Source: JACVRW01 sp963739095
Lineage (GTDB): Bacteria; Actinomycetota; Thermoleophilia; Solirubrobacterales; Thermoleophilaceae
NCBI GenBank assembly: GCA_963739095.1
Contig: CAVTZF010000033.1
Location: forward strand, 1 to 64,000
DNA length: 64,000 nt
Reading direction: 5' to 3'
In this document: piece by piece, positions 16,149 through 24,803 of the stretch
Layout of the letters: each line of letters starts with the position of its first letter
How positions within the stretch are numbered: position 1 is the stretch's first letter
Notes under the pieces: model-generated
Databases searched by the model: none
Told to the model about the DNA's origin: nothing
Seen by the model: only the letters and a program-made list of their open reading frames with translations
Position numbers and translations under genes: made by a program

Positions 16149-18782
16149 TCAGGACAGCGTCTGCTCGACCTGCTTGGTCTCGAACACCTCGATCACGTCA
16201 CCCTCCTTCGGATCGGGGTAGTTCTCGAGCACGATGCCGCACTCCATGCCGGCCGTGACCTCGCGGACATCGTCCTTGAAGCGCCGCAATGAGCCGATCC
16301 GGCCCGTATAGACGACGGTGCCGTCGCGCACGAGCCGGCACTGGGCACCGCGCCGCACGGTCCCGTCGGTCACGTAGCAGCCTGCGATCGTGCCGACGCG
16401 CGAGGCCTTGAAGGTCGCGCGCACCTCGACGGTCGCCACCTGCTCCTCGACCTCGAGGGCCTCGAGCAGGCCCTCCATGGCGCCGCGCAGGTCCTCGACG
16501 ATCTTGTAGATCACCGAGTAGGTGCGGATCTCGACGCCCTCCTGGTCCGCCACCTGGGCGGCGTTGCCGACCGGGCGCACGTTGAAGCCGATGATCACGC
16601 CGTCGGACGCCGAGGCGAGCATCACGTCGGACTCGGCGATACCGCCGACGCCCTCGCGGATGATGTTGACCTGGACCATCTCCTGCGGCAGCCGCGCGAT
16701 CTCGTCTGCGAGCGCCTCGAGTGAGCCGGCCACGTCGGCCTTCAGCACCAGGTTGAGCTCCTTCTCGCCGCGCTCGGCGCGCGCGAGCACGTCCTCGAGC
16801 GAGACGCGCCGGCGTGCCTGGCGGGCAAGCGCCTGCTGCTTCATGCGGATCGCGCGCTCGTTGGCGACGCGCTTCGCCTCGCGGTCGTTCTCGACGACCC
16901 GGAACTGCTCGCCCGCATCGGGAACGCCGTCGAACCCGAGGATCTCGACCGGCATGCCCGGTGTGGCCTCCTCGAGCCGCTGGCCGCGGAAGTCCTGCAT
17001 GGCGCGCACGCGCCCCCAGGTCTCGCCCGCCACCACTGAGTCGCCGACCTTCATGCGGCCGCGGTGGATCAGGAGCGTGACGACGGCGCCTCGGCCCGGG
17101 TCGAGCCGCGACTCGATCACGAAGCCCGACGCGTCGGTGTCCGGGTTCGCCTTCAACTCCTGGATCTCGGCGAGCGTGACGAGCGTCTCGAGCAGGTCGT
17201 CGAGGTTCTGATGCGTCTTGGCCGACACGTCCACGAACTCGGTGTCGCCGCCCCAGTCGGCGGGCGTCAGGCCCTGCTGAGCGAGCTCGCCGCGTACCCG
17301 GTTCGGGTCCGCGCCGTCCTTGTCGATCTTGTTGACCGCGACCATCATGGGCACGCCGGCGGCCTTGGCGTGGTCAATCGCCTCAACCGTCTGCGGCATC
17401 ACGCCGTCGTCGGCCGCGACCACGATCACCGCGATGTCGGTGACCTTCGCGCCGCGCGCACGCATGGCGGTGAATGCCTCGTGACCGGGCGTGTCGAGGA
17501 AGGTGATCGTGTGGTCGTCGCGGTGGACCTGATAGGCGCCGATGTGCTGGGTGATCCCGCCGGCCTCACCGGCCGCGACCTCGGTCTCGCGAATCGCGTC
17601 GAGGAGCGAGGTCTTGCCGTGGTCGACGTGGCCCATGATGGTGATCACCGGCGGGCGGTCGATGAGGTCGTCGTCGGCGTCCGTGAAGTCGGGCTCCGGC
17701 TCGACGTCCTCCTCGGCCCTGACGATGTCGACCTTCTTGTCGAAGCTCTCCCCGAGGACCTCGATCGCCTCATCCGAGAGGGTCTGCGTGAGCGTCGCCA
17801 TCTCACCGAGCTCCATCAGCTTCTTGATGACCTCGGGAGAGGTCAGCTGGAGTGACTCGGCAACCTCCTTGACCGTCGAGCCCGACCTGACCTGGACAGC
17901 GGGATCCTCCGCCTGCTCGGCCTCGAGCTTCGCCTGCGCCTCGGCCTCGAGATCGGGCTCGACCCATTGCGGGCGTCGCCTGCGTCCGCGGCCGCGGCGC
18001 GGCGGCTGGGACTGCTGCGGCGGACCGGGCCGGTCGCGCCGCGAAGCCTGTGAGTCGATGACGACCCGCCGGCGCCGGCCTCCGCCGCCACCGCCATCGC
18101 CGCCGCCCTCGCCTGCACGGCCGCCGCGCGTCGGCCTGCCGCCGCGACCACCCGGCGCCTGACCGCCGCCGTCAGCCTGGCTGGAACCGCCCGCGCCTCC
18201 GGGGCCGCGGCCGCCGCCCGGCGGGCGTCCGCCCTGCTGGCCGCGCGGGCCGGGGCGGTCACCTGTGCGGCCGCCGCGCTGTCCGCCCTGGGACGAGCGC
18301 TGCTCCGGCGGTGGAGCGTCCTGAAGGATCCTGGGACCGCGTCCTTCCGGGCCGGCGCGGCGCACCTCGCCCTGAGGGGCGGGCGGACGCTGAATCGGCG
18401 CGCGCGGCGGCGCCGCGGAGCGCTTCTGGCCGCCACCCTGGGGACGCTGTCCGCCTCCCTTGGGGCGCTGACGCTGCCCGCCATCGGGCTGGCGCGCGGG
18501 GGCCTGGCCGTCCGCGGCGGGACGCTGCTCGGCGGCAGGCGGCGCGGACTCAGCCGTGGCCGCGGGAGCGGCCGGCTGTTCGGGCGCGGGCGCGGCGGGT
18601 GCCTCGGCCGGGGCGGCGGGTGCGGAAGCGGCGCCGTTGTCGAAGGCGCGAGCGGCGTCGGATTCCTCGACGCTCGACGAGTGGGACTTCACCTCGAGGC
18701 CGGCCTTCTGCAGGATGGCCACGGCCTCCTTCGAGGTGATCCCCCTCTCCTTCGCTATTTCGTGGACGCGCTTCTTTGCCAT
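16149..18782 (-). CDS. infB: translation initiation factor IF-2
   Basis: 877 residues. An N-terminal IF2N domain (RVHEIAKERGITSKEAV) is followed by about 230 residues of Pro/Ala/Gly/Arg/Gln-rich low-complexity sequence typical of actinobacterial IF-2, a second IF2N-like part (VQVRSGSTVKEVAESLQL), the GTPase domain with GHVDHGKTSLLDAI, DTPGHEAFT and NKID, and C-terminal domains II-IV. GTP-dependent binding of initiator tRNA to the 30S subunit. The start overlaps the ylxR 3' end by 28 bases. Confidence 0.98.
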   Translation of the reverse strand: MAKKRVHEIAKERGITSKEAVAILQKAGLEVKSHSSSVEESDAARAFDNGAASAPAAPAEAPAAPAPEQPAAPAATAESAPPAAEQRPAADGQAPARQPDGGQRQRPKGGGQRPQGGGQKRSAAPPRAPIQRPPAPQGEVRRAGPEGRGPRILQDAPPPEQRSSQGGQRGGRTGDRPGPRGQQGGRPPGGGRGPGGAGGSSQADGGGQAPGGRGGRPTRGGRAGEGGGDGGGGGGRRRRVVIDSQASRRDRPGPPQQSQPPRRGRGRRRRPQWVEPDLEAEAQAKLEAEQAEDPAVQVRSGSTVKEVAESLQLTSPEVIKKLMELGEMATLTQTLSDEAIEVLGESFDKKVDIVRAEEDVEPEPDFTDADDDLIDRPPVITIMGHVDHGKTSLLDAIRETEVAAGEAGGITQHIGAYQVHRDDHTITFLDTPGHEAFTAMRARGAKVTDIAVIVVAADDGVMPQTVEAIDHAKAAGVPMMVAVNKIDKDGADPNRVRGELAQQGLTPADWGGDTEFVDVSAKTHQNLDDLLETLVTLAEIQELKANPDTDASGFVIESRLDPGRGAVVTLLIHRGRMKVGDSVVAGETWGRVRAMQDFRGQRLEEATPGMPVEILGFDGVPDAGEQFRVVENDREAKRVANERAIRMKQQALARQARRRVSLEDVLARAERGEKELNLVLKADVAGSLEALADEIARLPQEMVQVNIIREGVGGIAESDVMLASASDGVIIGFNVRPVGNAAQVADQEGVEIRTYSVIYKIVEDLRGAMEGLLEALEVEEQVATVEVRATFKASRVGTIAGCYVTDGTVRRGAQCRLVRDGTVVYTGRIGSLRRFKDDVREVTAGMECGIVLENYPDPKEGDVIEVFETKQVEQTLS

Positions 18783-19027
18783 TCGTGAATTAAGTCTATG
18801 GTCTCCGGTTCTACGGTCACGGGCGCCCTCAGCGAGCGCGCGAACGACCGTCCCCCGGCGAGACTAGCGGCGCAGCGCGGATCCGAGCAGACGTAGGCGC
18901 CGCGGCCCTCGGCCCGCGCCGAGGGGTCCGCCACGATCCGTGCGTCGGCGGCGCGCACCAGCCTCAGGAGCTCGCTCTTGGGAAGCGAGCGCCTGCAGGC
19001 GATGCAGCTGCGCCGCGGCTCTACGAC
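18755..19027 (-). CDS. ylxR: YlxR (DUF448) family protein with no standard start codon
   Basis: The translated frame contains EPRRSCIACRRSLPKSEL, a clear YlxR N-terminus, followed by GRGAYVCSDPRCAASL; these are the CxxC and second Cys pair of the family. The in-frame upstream stop is at 19031-19033. Between it and the CIACRR motif there is no ATG, GTG or TTG. The first standard start is GTG 18958, which would remove the first CxxC. The range here uses GTC 19027 as a hypothetical non-standard start just inside the nusA stop. Usual nusA-ylxR-infB order. In some bacteria YlxR is a nucleoid/RNase P-associated regulator. Confidence 0.75.
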   Translation of the reverse strand, partial: VVEPRRSCIACRRSLPKSELLRLVRAADARIVADPSARAEGRGAYVCSDPRCAASLAGGRSFARSLRAPVTVEPETIDLIHEWQRSASTK

Positions 19028-20592
19028 TCCTCAGTCCCCTCGGCCTCGGCCTCGGCCGGCGCCTCGCCGACCTCGACATCGGCCTCTACGGCCACCTCGT
19101 CGCCAACCGCACCGTCGGGGGCGGGCAGGTCCGCAGCGAGGTCCTCGTCGACGAGCTCCTCCGCGATGGCGCTCTCGGCGGCCGCCTCGTCGGCGACCTG
19201 CTCCTCGGCCTCGAGCGGCTCCTCGGCCTCAAGCGCCTCCTCGGCCTCAAGCGGCTCCTCCGCTTCGAGCGCCTCCTCAGCCTCGAGCGGCTCGTCCGCC
19301 TCGGCCGGCTCCCCGTCTCCGCCGTCCTCCGGCGGCACGAGGTAGTCGGTGCCCTTCTCGGCGAGCTCCTGGTGCGCGGGCAGGCCGCAGTAACGCGAGC
19401 CCGGCAGCGAGGCGTTCGGGCAGCGCTTGCCGTTCGCGAGGATCGCGGCGCAGCGGCCGGACACCTCCTCCTCCTGGAAGCCCATCGTCGCCTCTTCCTC
19501 GGCGAACTCGGTCTCCGAGCGGATGTCGACGCGCCAGCCCGTCAGCCGCGCCGCGAGCCGCGCGTTCAGGCCGTCCTTGCCGATCGCGAGCGAGAGCTGG
19601 TCGTCCGGCACGATGACCGTCGCCTGCTTGGCGTCGTCGTCCACGAGCACCTCGCGCACACGCGCGGGCGAGAGCGCCTTGGCGACGAAGCGGGCCGGCT
19701 CCTCGTTGAAGGGGATGATGTCGATCTTCTCGCCGCGCAGCTCCGAGACGACCATGCGCACGCGCGAGCCGCGCGGGCCCACGCAGGCGCCGACCGGGTC
19801 GACCCCGGACGCGTGCGATACGACGGCGATCTTCGAGCGGTAGCCGGGCTCGCGCGCGACGTTCTGGATCTCGACCAGCCCGTCGGCGATCTCCGGCACC
19901 TCGAGCTCGAACAGCGCACGGATCAGCTCCGGCGAGCGCCGCGACACGATGATCGACGGGCCCTTCGCCTGGTTCGAGACGTCGGTGATGATCGCCTTGA
20001 TGCGCTGACCGTGGTCGTAGCGCTCGCCGTGCACCTGCTCGCCGCGCGGCAGCAGCGCCTCGACCCGCTCGCGCAGCTGCACGAGCGTGTAGCGCGAGTC
20101 GGACTGCTGGACGATGCCCGTGATCAGCTCGCCGAGCCGGTCCTCGTACTCCTCGAAGACATTGTCGCGCTCCGCCTCGCGGATCCGCTGCAGGATCACC
20201 TGCTTCGCGGTCTGGGCGGCGATGCGGCCGAAGTCGTCGGGCGTGACGTCGCGCTCGTCGATCTGGTCGCGGTATTGCATGAGCCGCTCCTGATCGATCT
20301 CGGGCGCCTCGGGATAGACCATCTCGCCGGTCTCCGGGTCGACGGTCGGCTCGCCCGCCTCCTCCTCGACCTCGTCGAGCAGCTGCTCCTCGAGGTCCGG
20401 CGGCAGGATCAGCTCGTACACACGGAAGTCACCGCTCCCGCGGTCCACCTCCACGCGCGCGTACTGCGCGGCACCCTGCGTCTTCTTGTAGGCGGAGAGA
20501 AGCGCGTCTTCGAGCGCTCCCATCAGGCGGTCGGCCGAAATGCCCTTCTCGCGCTCGAGGACCCCGACGGCCTCGACGATCTCCTTGGTCAT
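19021..20592 (-). CDS. nusA: transcription termination/antitermination factor NusA with long acidic tail
   Basis: 523 residues; actinobacterial NusA is usually about 330-350. The order is an N-terminal RNA-polymerase-binding domain, S1, KH1 (GACVGPRGSRVRMVVSEL) and KH2 (AIGKDGLNARLAARLTGW). It then carries C-x9-C-x10-C-x4-H at about residues 378-406 (in GKRCPN, RYCGLPAH), followed by an acidic Ala/Glu tail with about five LEAEE units encoded near 19200-19300. The tail is probably disordered, and the Cys/His set could bind zinc. It begins 9 bases after the rimP stop. Confidence 0.96.
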   Translation of the reverse strand: MTKEIVEAVGVLEREKGISADRLMGALEDALLSAYKKTQGAAQYARVEVDRGSGDFRVYELILPPDLEEQLLDEVEEEAGEPTVDPETGEMVYPEAPEIDQERLMQYRDQIDERDVTPDDFGRIAAQTAKQVILQRIREAERDNVFEEYEDRLGELITGIVQQSDSRYTLVQLRERVEALLPRGEQVHGERYDHGQRIKAIITDVSNQAKGPSIIVSRRSPELIRALFELEVPEIADGLVEIQNVAREPGYRSKIAVVSHASGVDPVGACVGPRGSRVRMVVSELRGEKIDIIPFNEEPARFVAKALSPARVREVLVDDDAKQATVIVPDDQLSLAIGKDGLNARLAARLTGWRVDIRSETEFAEEEATMGFQEEEVSGRCAAILANGKRCPNASLPGSRYCGLPAHQELAEKGTDYLVPPEDGGDGEPAEADEPLEAEEALEAEEPLEAEEALEAEEPLEAEEQVADEAAAESAIAEELVDEDLAADLPAPDGAVGDEVAVEADVEVGEAPAEAEAEGTEES

Positions 20593-20601
20593 CGCTCCCC
20601 C

Positions 20602-21057
20602 TTACTCCATCCCTACGCGGCCGGCCGAGCCGGCCGCTCCGGGCAGCAAATTGCTGCGGTTGATGTCCGAGTACGGGATCGACACGACCCCGTCATCGGC
20701 GGCGACGGTCACCTCGTCGTCGCTCGCGCCGACGAGCTCTCCGGTGAAGCTCTTGTGGCCGTCCCTCGGCTCGCGCAGGCGCACACGTGCGCGCCGGCCG
20801 AGGAAACGGCGGAAGTGGTCCGGCTTCGTGAGCGGCCGCTCGGGGCCCGGCGAGGAGACCTCGAGGGAGTAGTCGAGGAGCAGCTCACGGAGGTGGTTCG
20901 TAACGCGCTCGCAGAGCTCGAGCGAGACGCCGTCCGGATGGTCGATGAACAGGCGCAGGCGATCCGGCCCGACCTTCTCGCATGCGAGCAGCTCGACGTC
21001 CGGCTCGACGCTGGCGAGTCGCTGTTCGATGTCGCTGCTGAGGGGGTCGGTCCGCAT
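20602..21057 (-). CDS. rimP: ribosome maturation factor RimP
   Basis: 151 residues from ATG 21057: VELLACEKVGPDRLRLFIDHPDGVSLELCE, then SLEVSSPGPERPLTKPDHF, then a C-terminal SH3-like domain ending in IPYSDINRSNL. Required for 30S assembly. It is the first gene of the nusA operon and follows a terminator-like hairpin in its leader. An open frame to 21105 is rejected as a start because it runs back into that hairpin. Confidence 0.96.
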   Translation of the reverse strand: MRTDPLSSDIEQRLASVEPDVELLACEKVGPDRLRLFIDHPDGVSLELCERVTNHLRELLLDYSLEVSSPGPERPLTKPDHFRRFLGRRARVRLREPRDGHKSFTGELVGASDDEVTVAADDGVVSIPYSDINRSNLLPGAAGSAGRVGME

Positions 21058-21079
21058 TGCTCTGTCCTGGTTTCGGGCG

Positions 21080-21108
21080 AAAAAAAGGTGGGCTGCGAAG
21101 CCCACCTT
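21080..21108 (-). terminator. intrinsic-terminator-like hairpin in the rimP leader
   Basis: On the minus strand, a perfect 10-bp stem AAGGTGGGCT / AGCCCACCTT with a TCGC tetraloop runs straight into a run of T (seven counted from 21086 to 21080). It lies 23 bases upstream of the rimP ATG and downstream of the likely promoter, so it is placed as an attenuator of the rimP-nusA-infB operon rather than the end of a gene. Confidence 0.8.
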
Positions 21109-21161
21109 CAGACGCGGAACCCCGCGGGGCCGCGTACATCTGAAAGTCCTAACGGCCCACG

Positions 21162-21167
21162 AGTATA
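21162..21167 (-). promoter_or_regulatory. candidate -10 element for the rimP operon
   Basis: The minus strand reads TATACT, a good housekeeping -10 hexamer, 53 bases before the leader hairpin. No convincing TTGACA-like -35 box is seen at 16-18 bases, so the promoter may be extended or activator-dependent. Confidence 0.45.
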
Positions 21168-21187
21168 GAGCGCTTTTGCGATCCCAT

Positions 21188-21209
21188 CCGGGGGCTCACG
21201 CCCCCCCGG
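21188..21209 (-). terminator. GC-rich hairpin after the aldehyde dehydrogenase gene
   Basis: Inverted repeat CCGGGGG / CCCCCGG around a short loop, about 30 bases downstream of the aldehyde dehydrogenase stop. There is no T-run, so termination may be weak or protein-assisted; it separates that operon from the rimP promoter. Confidence 0.4.
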
Positions 21210-21236
21210 CGCCAACTGGTCGGATCGCGCTCCTGA

Positions 21237-22673
21237 TCAGAGCTGCAAAGACTTCGCCGTCAGAAACTCCTCGATGCCGTAGCGGCCGAGCTCGCGGCCG
21301 TGTCCGGACTGCTTGTAACCGCCGAACGGCGCCATCGGGTTGAAGGCCCCGCCGTTGATCTCGACCTGACCGGTGCGGATGCGCCCGGCCACGCGCTTTG
21401 CGCGCTCCTCGTCGGCCGACCAGACGCCGCCGGCGAGGCCGTAGATCGTGTCGTTGGCGATCCGGACGGCGTCGTCCTCGTCCTCGTAGGGCATGATCGC
21501 CAGCACCGGCCCGAAGATCTCCTCCTGCGCGATCGTCATGTCGGTGGTGACGTCCGAGAAGACGGTCGGCCGCACGAAGTAGCCCTCGTCGAGGCCCTCC
21601 GGCGGCTCGGCGCCGCCCGTGACGAGCCGGGCGCCCTCCGCCTGGCCCTTCTCGATGTAGCCGCGCACGCGCTCGAGCTGCGTCTCCGAGACGAGCGGGC
21701 CGAGCATCGTGCCCTCGGTGAACGGATCGCCGGGCGTGAACGACTCAGCCACGACTGCGGCGATGCGCTCGGCCTGCTCGAGCTTGTCGCGCGGGACGAG
21801 CATGCGCGTCAGCGCGCTGCAGGTCTGGCCGGAGTTGAGGTAGCACTTCGCGACGCCGTCCGTGACCGCCTGCTCGAGGTCGGCGTCGTCGAGGATCACG
21901 TTGGGCGACTTGCCGCCGAGCTCGAGCGAGACCGCCTTGACCCCCTGGGCGGCGAGCTCCGAGACGCGCCGGCCGGCCCGCGTCGATCCCGTGAACGAGA
22001 TCAGGTCCGTCTCGGGATGCGACACGAGGGCCTCCCCCACCACCGGTCCGGTACCCGTGACGAGGTTGAAGACGCCCGCCGGCAGACCCACCTCGTCGCA
22101 TACCTCGGCGAGCACGAACGCGTTCAGCGGCACGACCTCGCTCGGCTTGAGCGCGACCGTGCAGCCGGCGGTCAGCGCCGGCGCCACCTTGTTGGCGATC
22201 TGGTGGAGCGGATAGTTCCAGGGCGTGATCGCCGCCACGACACCGGCCGGCTCGCGCACGATCAGCGAGTTGCCGACCTCCTCCTCCCAGGCGATCTCCT
22301 CGACGAGCTCCGCCTGCGACGCGAACGTCACCGACGGCAGGCCCGCCTGGATCATGCGCGAGAGCGTGATCGGCATGCCGAGCTCGGTGGTGATCAGCGC
22401 CGCCAGCTCATCGCCGCGCTCGGCGAGCTTGGCGCCGATCGCGACGCACAGCTGCGCACGCTCGAAGGGCGAGACCGCGGCCCAGGAGTCGAAGGCCGCG
22501 CGCGCTGCCCGGACCGCGCGGTCCGCGTCCTCGGGCGTGCCCTCCGGGATGCGGGCGACGGCGGCGCCCGTCGCCGGATTCAGCACCTCGATCGTGCCGT
22601 CGCCGGCGGGCTCGACCCATTCGCCGCCGATGTAGAGGCGGTCGCGGACGATCGGTTCGGTGGCGGTGGCCAT
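21237..22673 (-). CDS. NAD(P)-dependent aldehyde dehydrogenase
   Basis: 478 residues, normal for the ALDH superfamily. Signatures are ITPWNYPLHQIANK, KPSEVVPLN, the catalytic Glu in LELGGKSPNV, the catalytic Cys in NSGQTCSALTRM, and EEIFGPVLAI. ATG 22673 is the start; a much longer open frame upstream belongs to the GMC gene shadow. It lies 8 bases after the GMC oxidoreductase stop, so the two enzymes probably work in sequence: alcohol to aldehyde, then aldehyde to acid. Confidence 0.95.
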   Translation of the reverse strand: MATATEPIVRDRLYIGGEWVEPAGDGTIEVLNPATGAAVARIPEGTPEDADRAVRAARAAFDSWAAVSPFERAQLCVAIGAKLAERGDELAALITTELGMPITLSRMIQAGLPSVTFASQAELVEEIAWEEEVGNSLIVREPAGVVAAITPWNYPLHQIANKVAPALTAGCTVALKPSEVVPLNAFVLAEVCDEVGLPAGVFNLVTGTGPVVGEALVSHPETDLISFTGSTRAGRRVSELAAQGVKAVSLELGGKSPNVILDDADLEQAVTDGVAKCYLNSGQTCSALTRMLVPRDKLEQAERIAAVVAESFTPGDPFTEGTMLGPLVSETQLERVRGYIEKGQAEGARLVTGGAEPPEGLDEGYFVRPTVFSDVTTDMTIAQEEIFGPVLAIMPYEDEDDAVRIANDTIYGLAGGVWSADEERAKRVAGRIRTGQVEINGGAFNPMAPFGGYKQSGHGRELGRYGIEEFLTAKSLQL

Positions 22674-22681
22674 GTGTTCTC

Positions 22682-24655
22682 CTAGGCGGTTGCGGTAGCG
22701 GTGGCGGCGGGGCTCGCCGCCACGATCGCCTCGCCCGTACGGTGAGCGAGGGCCATGATCGTGATCATCGGGTTGGTGCCTGACGAGGTCGGGAACGCGC
22801 TCGCGTCGCCGATCCAGACGCCCGGCGTGTCGTGCAGCTCGCCCCACGGGCCGGCGACGCTCGTCTGCGCGTCGGTGCCCATGCGGCAGGTGCCCATCTG
22901 GTGCGCCGCGAACAGCTTGAAGCCCCCGGCGCGCAGCGGCACTCGCTCGAGCCGCTCCAGGTAGCGCTCGACGTCGTCGCCGACGCGCCACTGCGGCAAG
23001 CCGGCGGCGAGCGCGGCGATCTCGCGCGCACCCGCTGCCACGTGCAGGCGCACCTGCGCGGCGAGGGCGCGGTGGGTGTTTGCGACGTCGAGCGGGTCGT
23101 CGAGCGAGTACGAGGGCAGCGCCTGACCGTCCGCGTCGATCGTCACGCGCCCGCTGCCGTGGTCGCGCACGAGGCCGATGAAGGTGGCCCCGTAGCGCAG
23201 CTGCTGCATCAGCCGCTTGTGCGTCTCGCCGCCCGCGAACGGCGTGGCCGAGGCGGCCGTGCCGGGCGCGTACTGCGTCGCCTCGATCAGGAAGCCGTGG
23301 CCGTCCTCGACGTTGGCGAACTCGTCGACGAGCGCGGCCTGCGGCGCGCCCCACCAGGCGCGCTGGTCGTCCAGGTAGCTGCCGGTCGTCGCCGTGCACG
23401 GATGCAGGCGCAGGTTGTGGCCGACCGCCGGGCCGCCGATCCCCGAGCGCAGCAGCAGCGCTGGGGATTCGAGCGCGCCGCAGGCGACCACGACGCGCGG
23501 AGCACGGACAGTCACGCGGGACGTGCGCCCGCTCTCCGGGTCGGCGTAGACCGCCTCCACCCCGGCCGCGCGCCCGCCCTCGACGATGATCCGCTCGGCG
23601 AAGCAGCGCACGATCACCTCGGCCCCGGCCACGACCGCGTCGGTCAGATAGGTCTTGGCCGTCGACTGCTTCGCGCCCGTCTGGTCGCCGAAGCCGATGT
23701 AGCCCGCCGTCTCGGGCGCGTAGCGGGACTCGTCGATGTTGCGGGTGATCGTCTTGAAGGACCAGCCGAGCGCCTCGGCGCCGCGCTCCATCGTCTGGTG
23801 GGTGCCGTTCAGGTGCGAGCAGCGGTCGTTCACGCCGAGCCGCTCCCAGACGGCGTCCAGGTGGCGGTCGAACTCCCCCGTGTCGAGCCCCTCGAGCCCG
23901 TGCTCGCGTGCCCACTGCTCGCGCACCCAGGGCTTCGTGCGCAGGCAGTTGGTCCAGTTGATCGTGGTGCCGCCGCCGAAGCTCGAGCCCGCGTAGAGCG
24001 ACACGTTCAGGTCGGCCGTCGGGTTGGGGCCGCCGCGCCAGTACAGGTTCTGGTAGGCCCAGAGCTCGTACTGGTTGAAGTCGGACTCGTCGAAGAGGCC
24101 GCCCATGTCGAGCAGCAGCACGCGCTGGCCCGCCTGGGCGAGCGCCGCCGCGATCACGCCGCCGCCGGCGCCCGTGCCGACGATCACGGCGTCCGCCTCG
24201 AGCTGCGCCTCGTCTCCCTCGGGGACGAGCGGGGTCACGGCGCGCGGCCCCGGCTGCGGCAGCCCGCTCGGGCCGGGGTAGCCGAACGTGTCCCAGAAGG
24301 CGTTGCGGCCGGTCCGCGGGTCGGGCATGCCGTAGGAGAGGAAGAGCCCGAGCGTCATGAGCGCCGCGCCGCCCACGGCCGCGTCCGGCCCGAGTGCCTG
24401 CAGGTTGCGCAGGAGCTGCTCGCGCGAGCGCCGCGAGGCGGCGAGGAAGCCCATCCGCGCCAGCCCGTCGAGCAGCTGCTCGAGCCCCTCGCGCTGCGCC
24501 GGCGGCAGCCCCGCGATCGCGTCGGCGAGCGCCTCCGGCGCCCCGACGTCGCTCCCGGAGCGGGCCCAGAAGCCGTCCGGATCGTCGGCGCGCTCGAGGG
24601 GCGGGCAGACCGTGTCGCAGATCGCGCGCATCACATCGCGCCGGACGTCGTTCAT
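22682..24655 (-). CDS. GMC-family FAD oxidoreductase, long-chain alcohol oxidase-like
   Basis: 657 residues. A roughly 130-residue N-terminal extension (VMRAICDTVCPPLERAD; GLEQLLDGLARMGF; LMTLGLFLSYG) resembles long-chain fatty alcohol oxidases. It is followed by the FAD Rossmann motif VGTGAGGGVIAAALAQAG, GGGTTINWTNCLRTKPW, and the C-terminal HQMGTCRMG and GTNPMITIMALAHRTGEAI blocks with the catalytic His region. ATG 24655 has the strong ribosome-binding site GGAGGAGG. It is divergent from an EthR-like regulator, which probably controls it. The substrate is inferred only from family resemblance. Confidence 0.9.
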   Translation of the reverse strand: MNDVRRDVMRAICDTVCPPLERADDPDGFWARSGSDVGAPEALADAIAGLPPAQREGLEQLLDGLARMGFLAASRRSREQLLRNLQALGPDAAVGGAALMTLGLFLSYGMPDPRTGRNAFWDTFGYPGPSGLPQPGPRAVTPLVPEGDEAQLEADAVIVGTGAGGGVIAAALAQAGQRVLLLDMGGLFDESDFNQYELWAYQNLYWRGGPNPTADLNVSLYAGSSFGGGTTINWTNCLRTKPWVREQWAREHGLEGLDTGEFDRHLDAVWERLGVNDRCSHLNGTHQTMERGAEALGWSFKTITRNIDESRYAPETAGYIGFGDQTGAKQSTAKTYLTDAVVAGAEVIVRCFAERIIVEGGRAAGVEAVYADPESGRTSRVTVRAPRVVVACGALESPALLLRSGIGGPAVGHNLRLHPCTATTGSYLDDQRAWWGAPQAALVDEFANVEDGHGFLIEATQYAPGTAASATPFAGGETHKRLMQQLRYGATFIGLVRDHGSGRVTIDADGQALPSYSLDDPLDVANTHRALAAQVRLHVAAGAREIAALAAGLPQWRVGDDVERYLERLERVPLRAGGFKLFAAHQMGTCRMGTDAQTSVAGPWGELHDTPGVWIGDASAFPTSSGTNPMITIMALAHRTGEAIVAASPAATATATA

Positions 24656-24692
24656 CTTGAGTGCCTCCTCCGGGACGGCCACGGCTCGGGCG

Positions 24693-24721
24693 AGCCTATT
24701 GTCGCTCCGGAGGCCGGTCAA
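24693..24721 (-). promoter_or_regulatory. candidate promoter of the GMC-aldehyde dehydrogenase operon
   Basis: On the minus strand TTGACC (24721-24716) and TAGGCT (24698-24693) are separated by 17 bases, a good sigma-A-type match, about 38 bases before the GMC start. Confidence 0.55.
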
Positions 24722-24750
24722 CACCACGTTGATTTTTCTCGGCACCACGT
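24722..24750. promoter_or_regulatory. paired direct repeats, possible operator
   Basis: The octamer CACCACGT occurs at 24722-24729 and 24743-24750, 21 bases apart, which is two helical turns. The proximal copy abuts the -35 box of the GMC promoter. Placement between the regulator and its divergent operon suggests a regulator-binding region. TetR-type operators are normally inverted repeats, so an activator is also possible. Confidence 0.4.
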
Positions 24751-24803
24751 CTAGGTTGGCGGCAGATGGACGGCGCGCTCGGCATGACGTCGCTGGGGGG
24801 TGT

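Noticed and set aside
18864..19079. 71-codon alternative frame at ylxR with an ATG
   Set aside because: Its translation has no YlxR motif, while the other frame has CIACRR and RGAYVC.
19200..19300. CRISPR-like or tandem DNA repeat
   Set aside because: The repetition is in-frame coding sequence for LEAEE units in the NusA tail, without spacers.
24357..24803. N-terminal extension of the EthR-like regulator
   Set aside because: It is antisense to the GMC gene and lacks regulator features; the family begins near GTG 24804.
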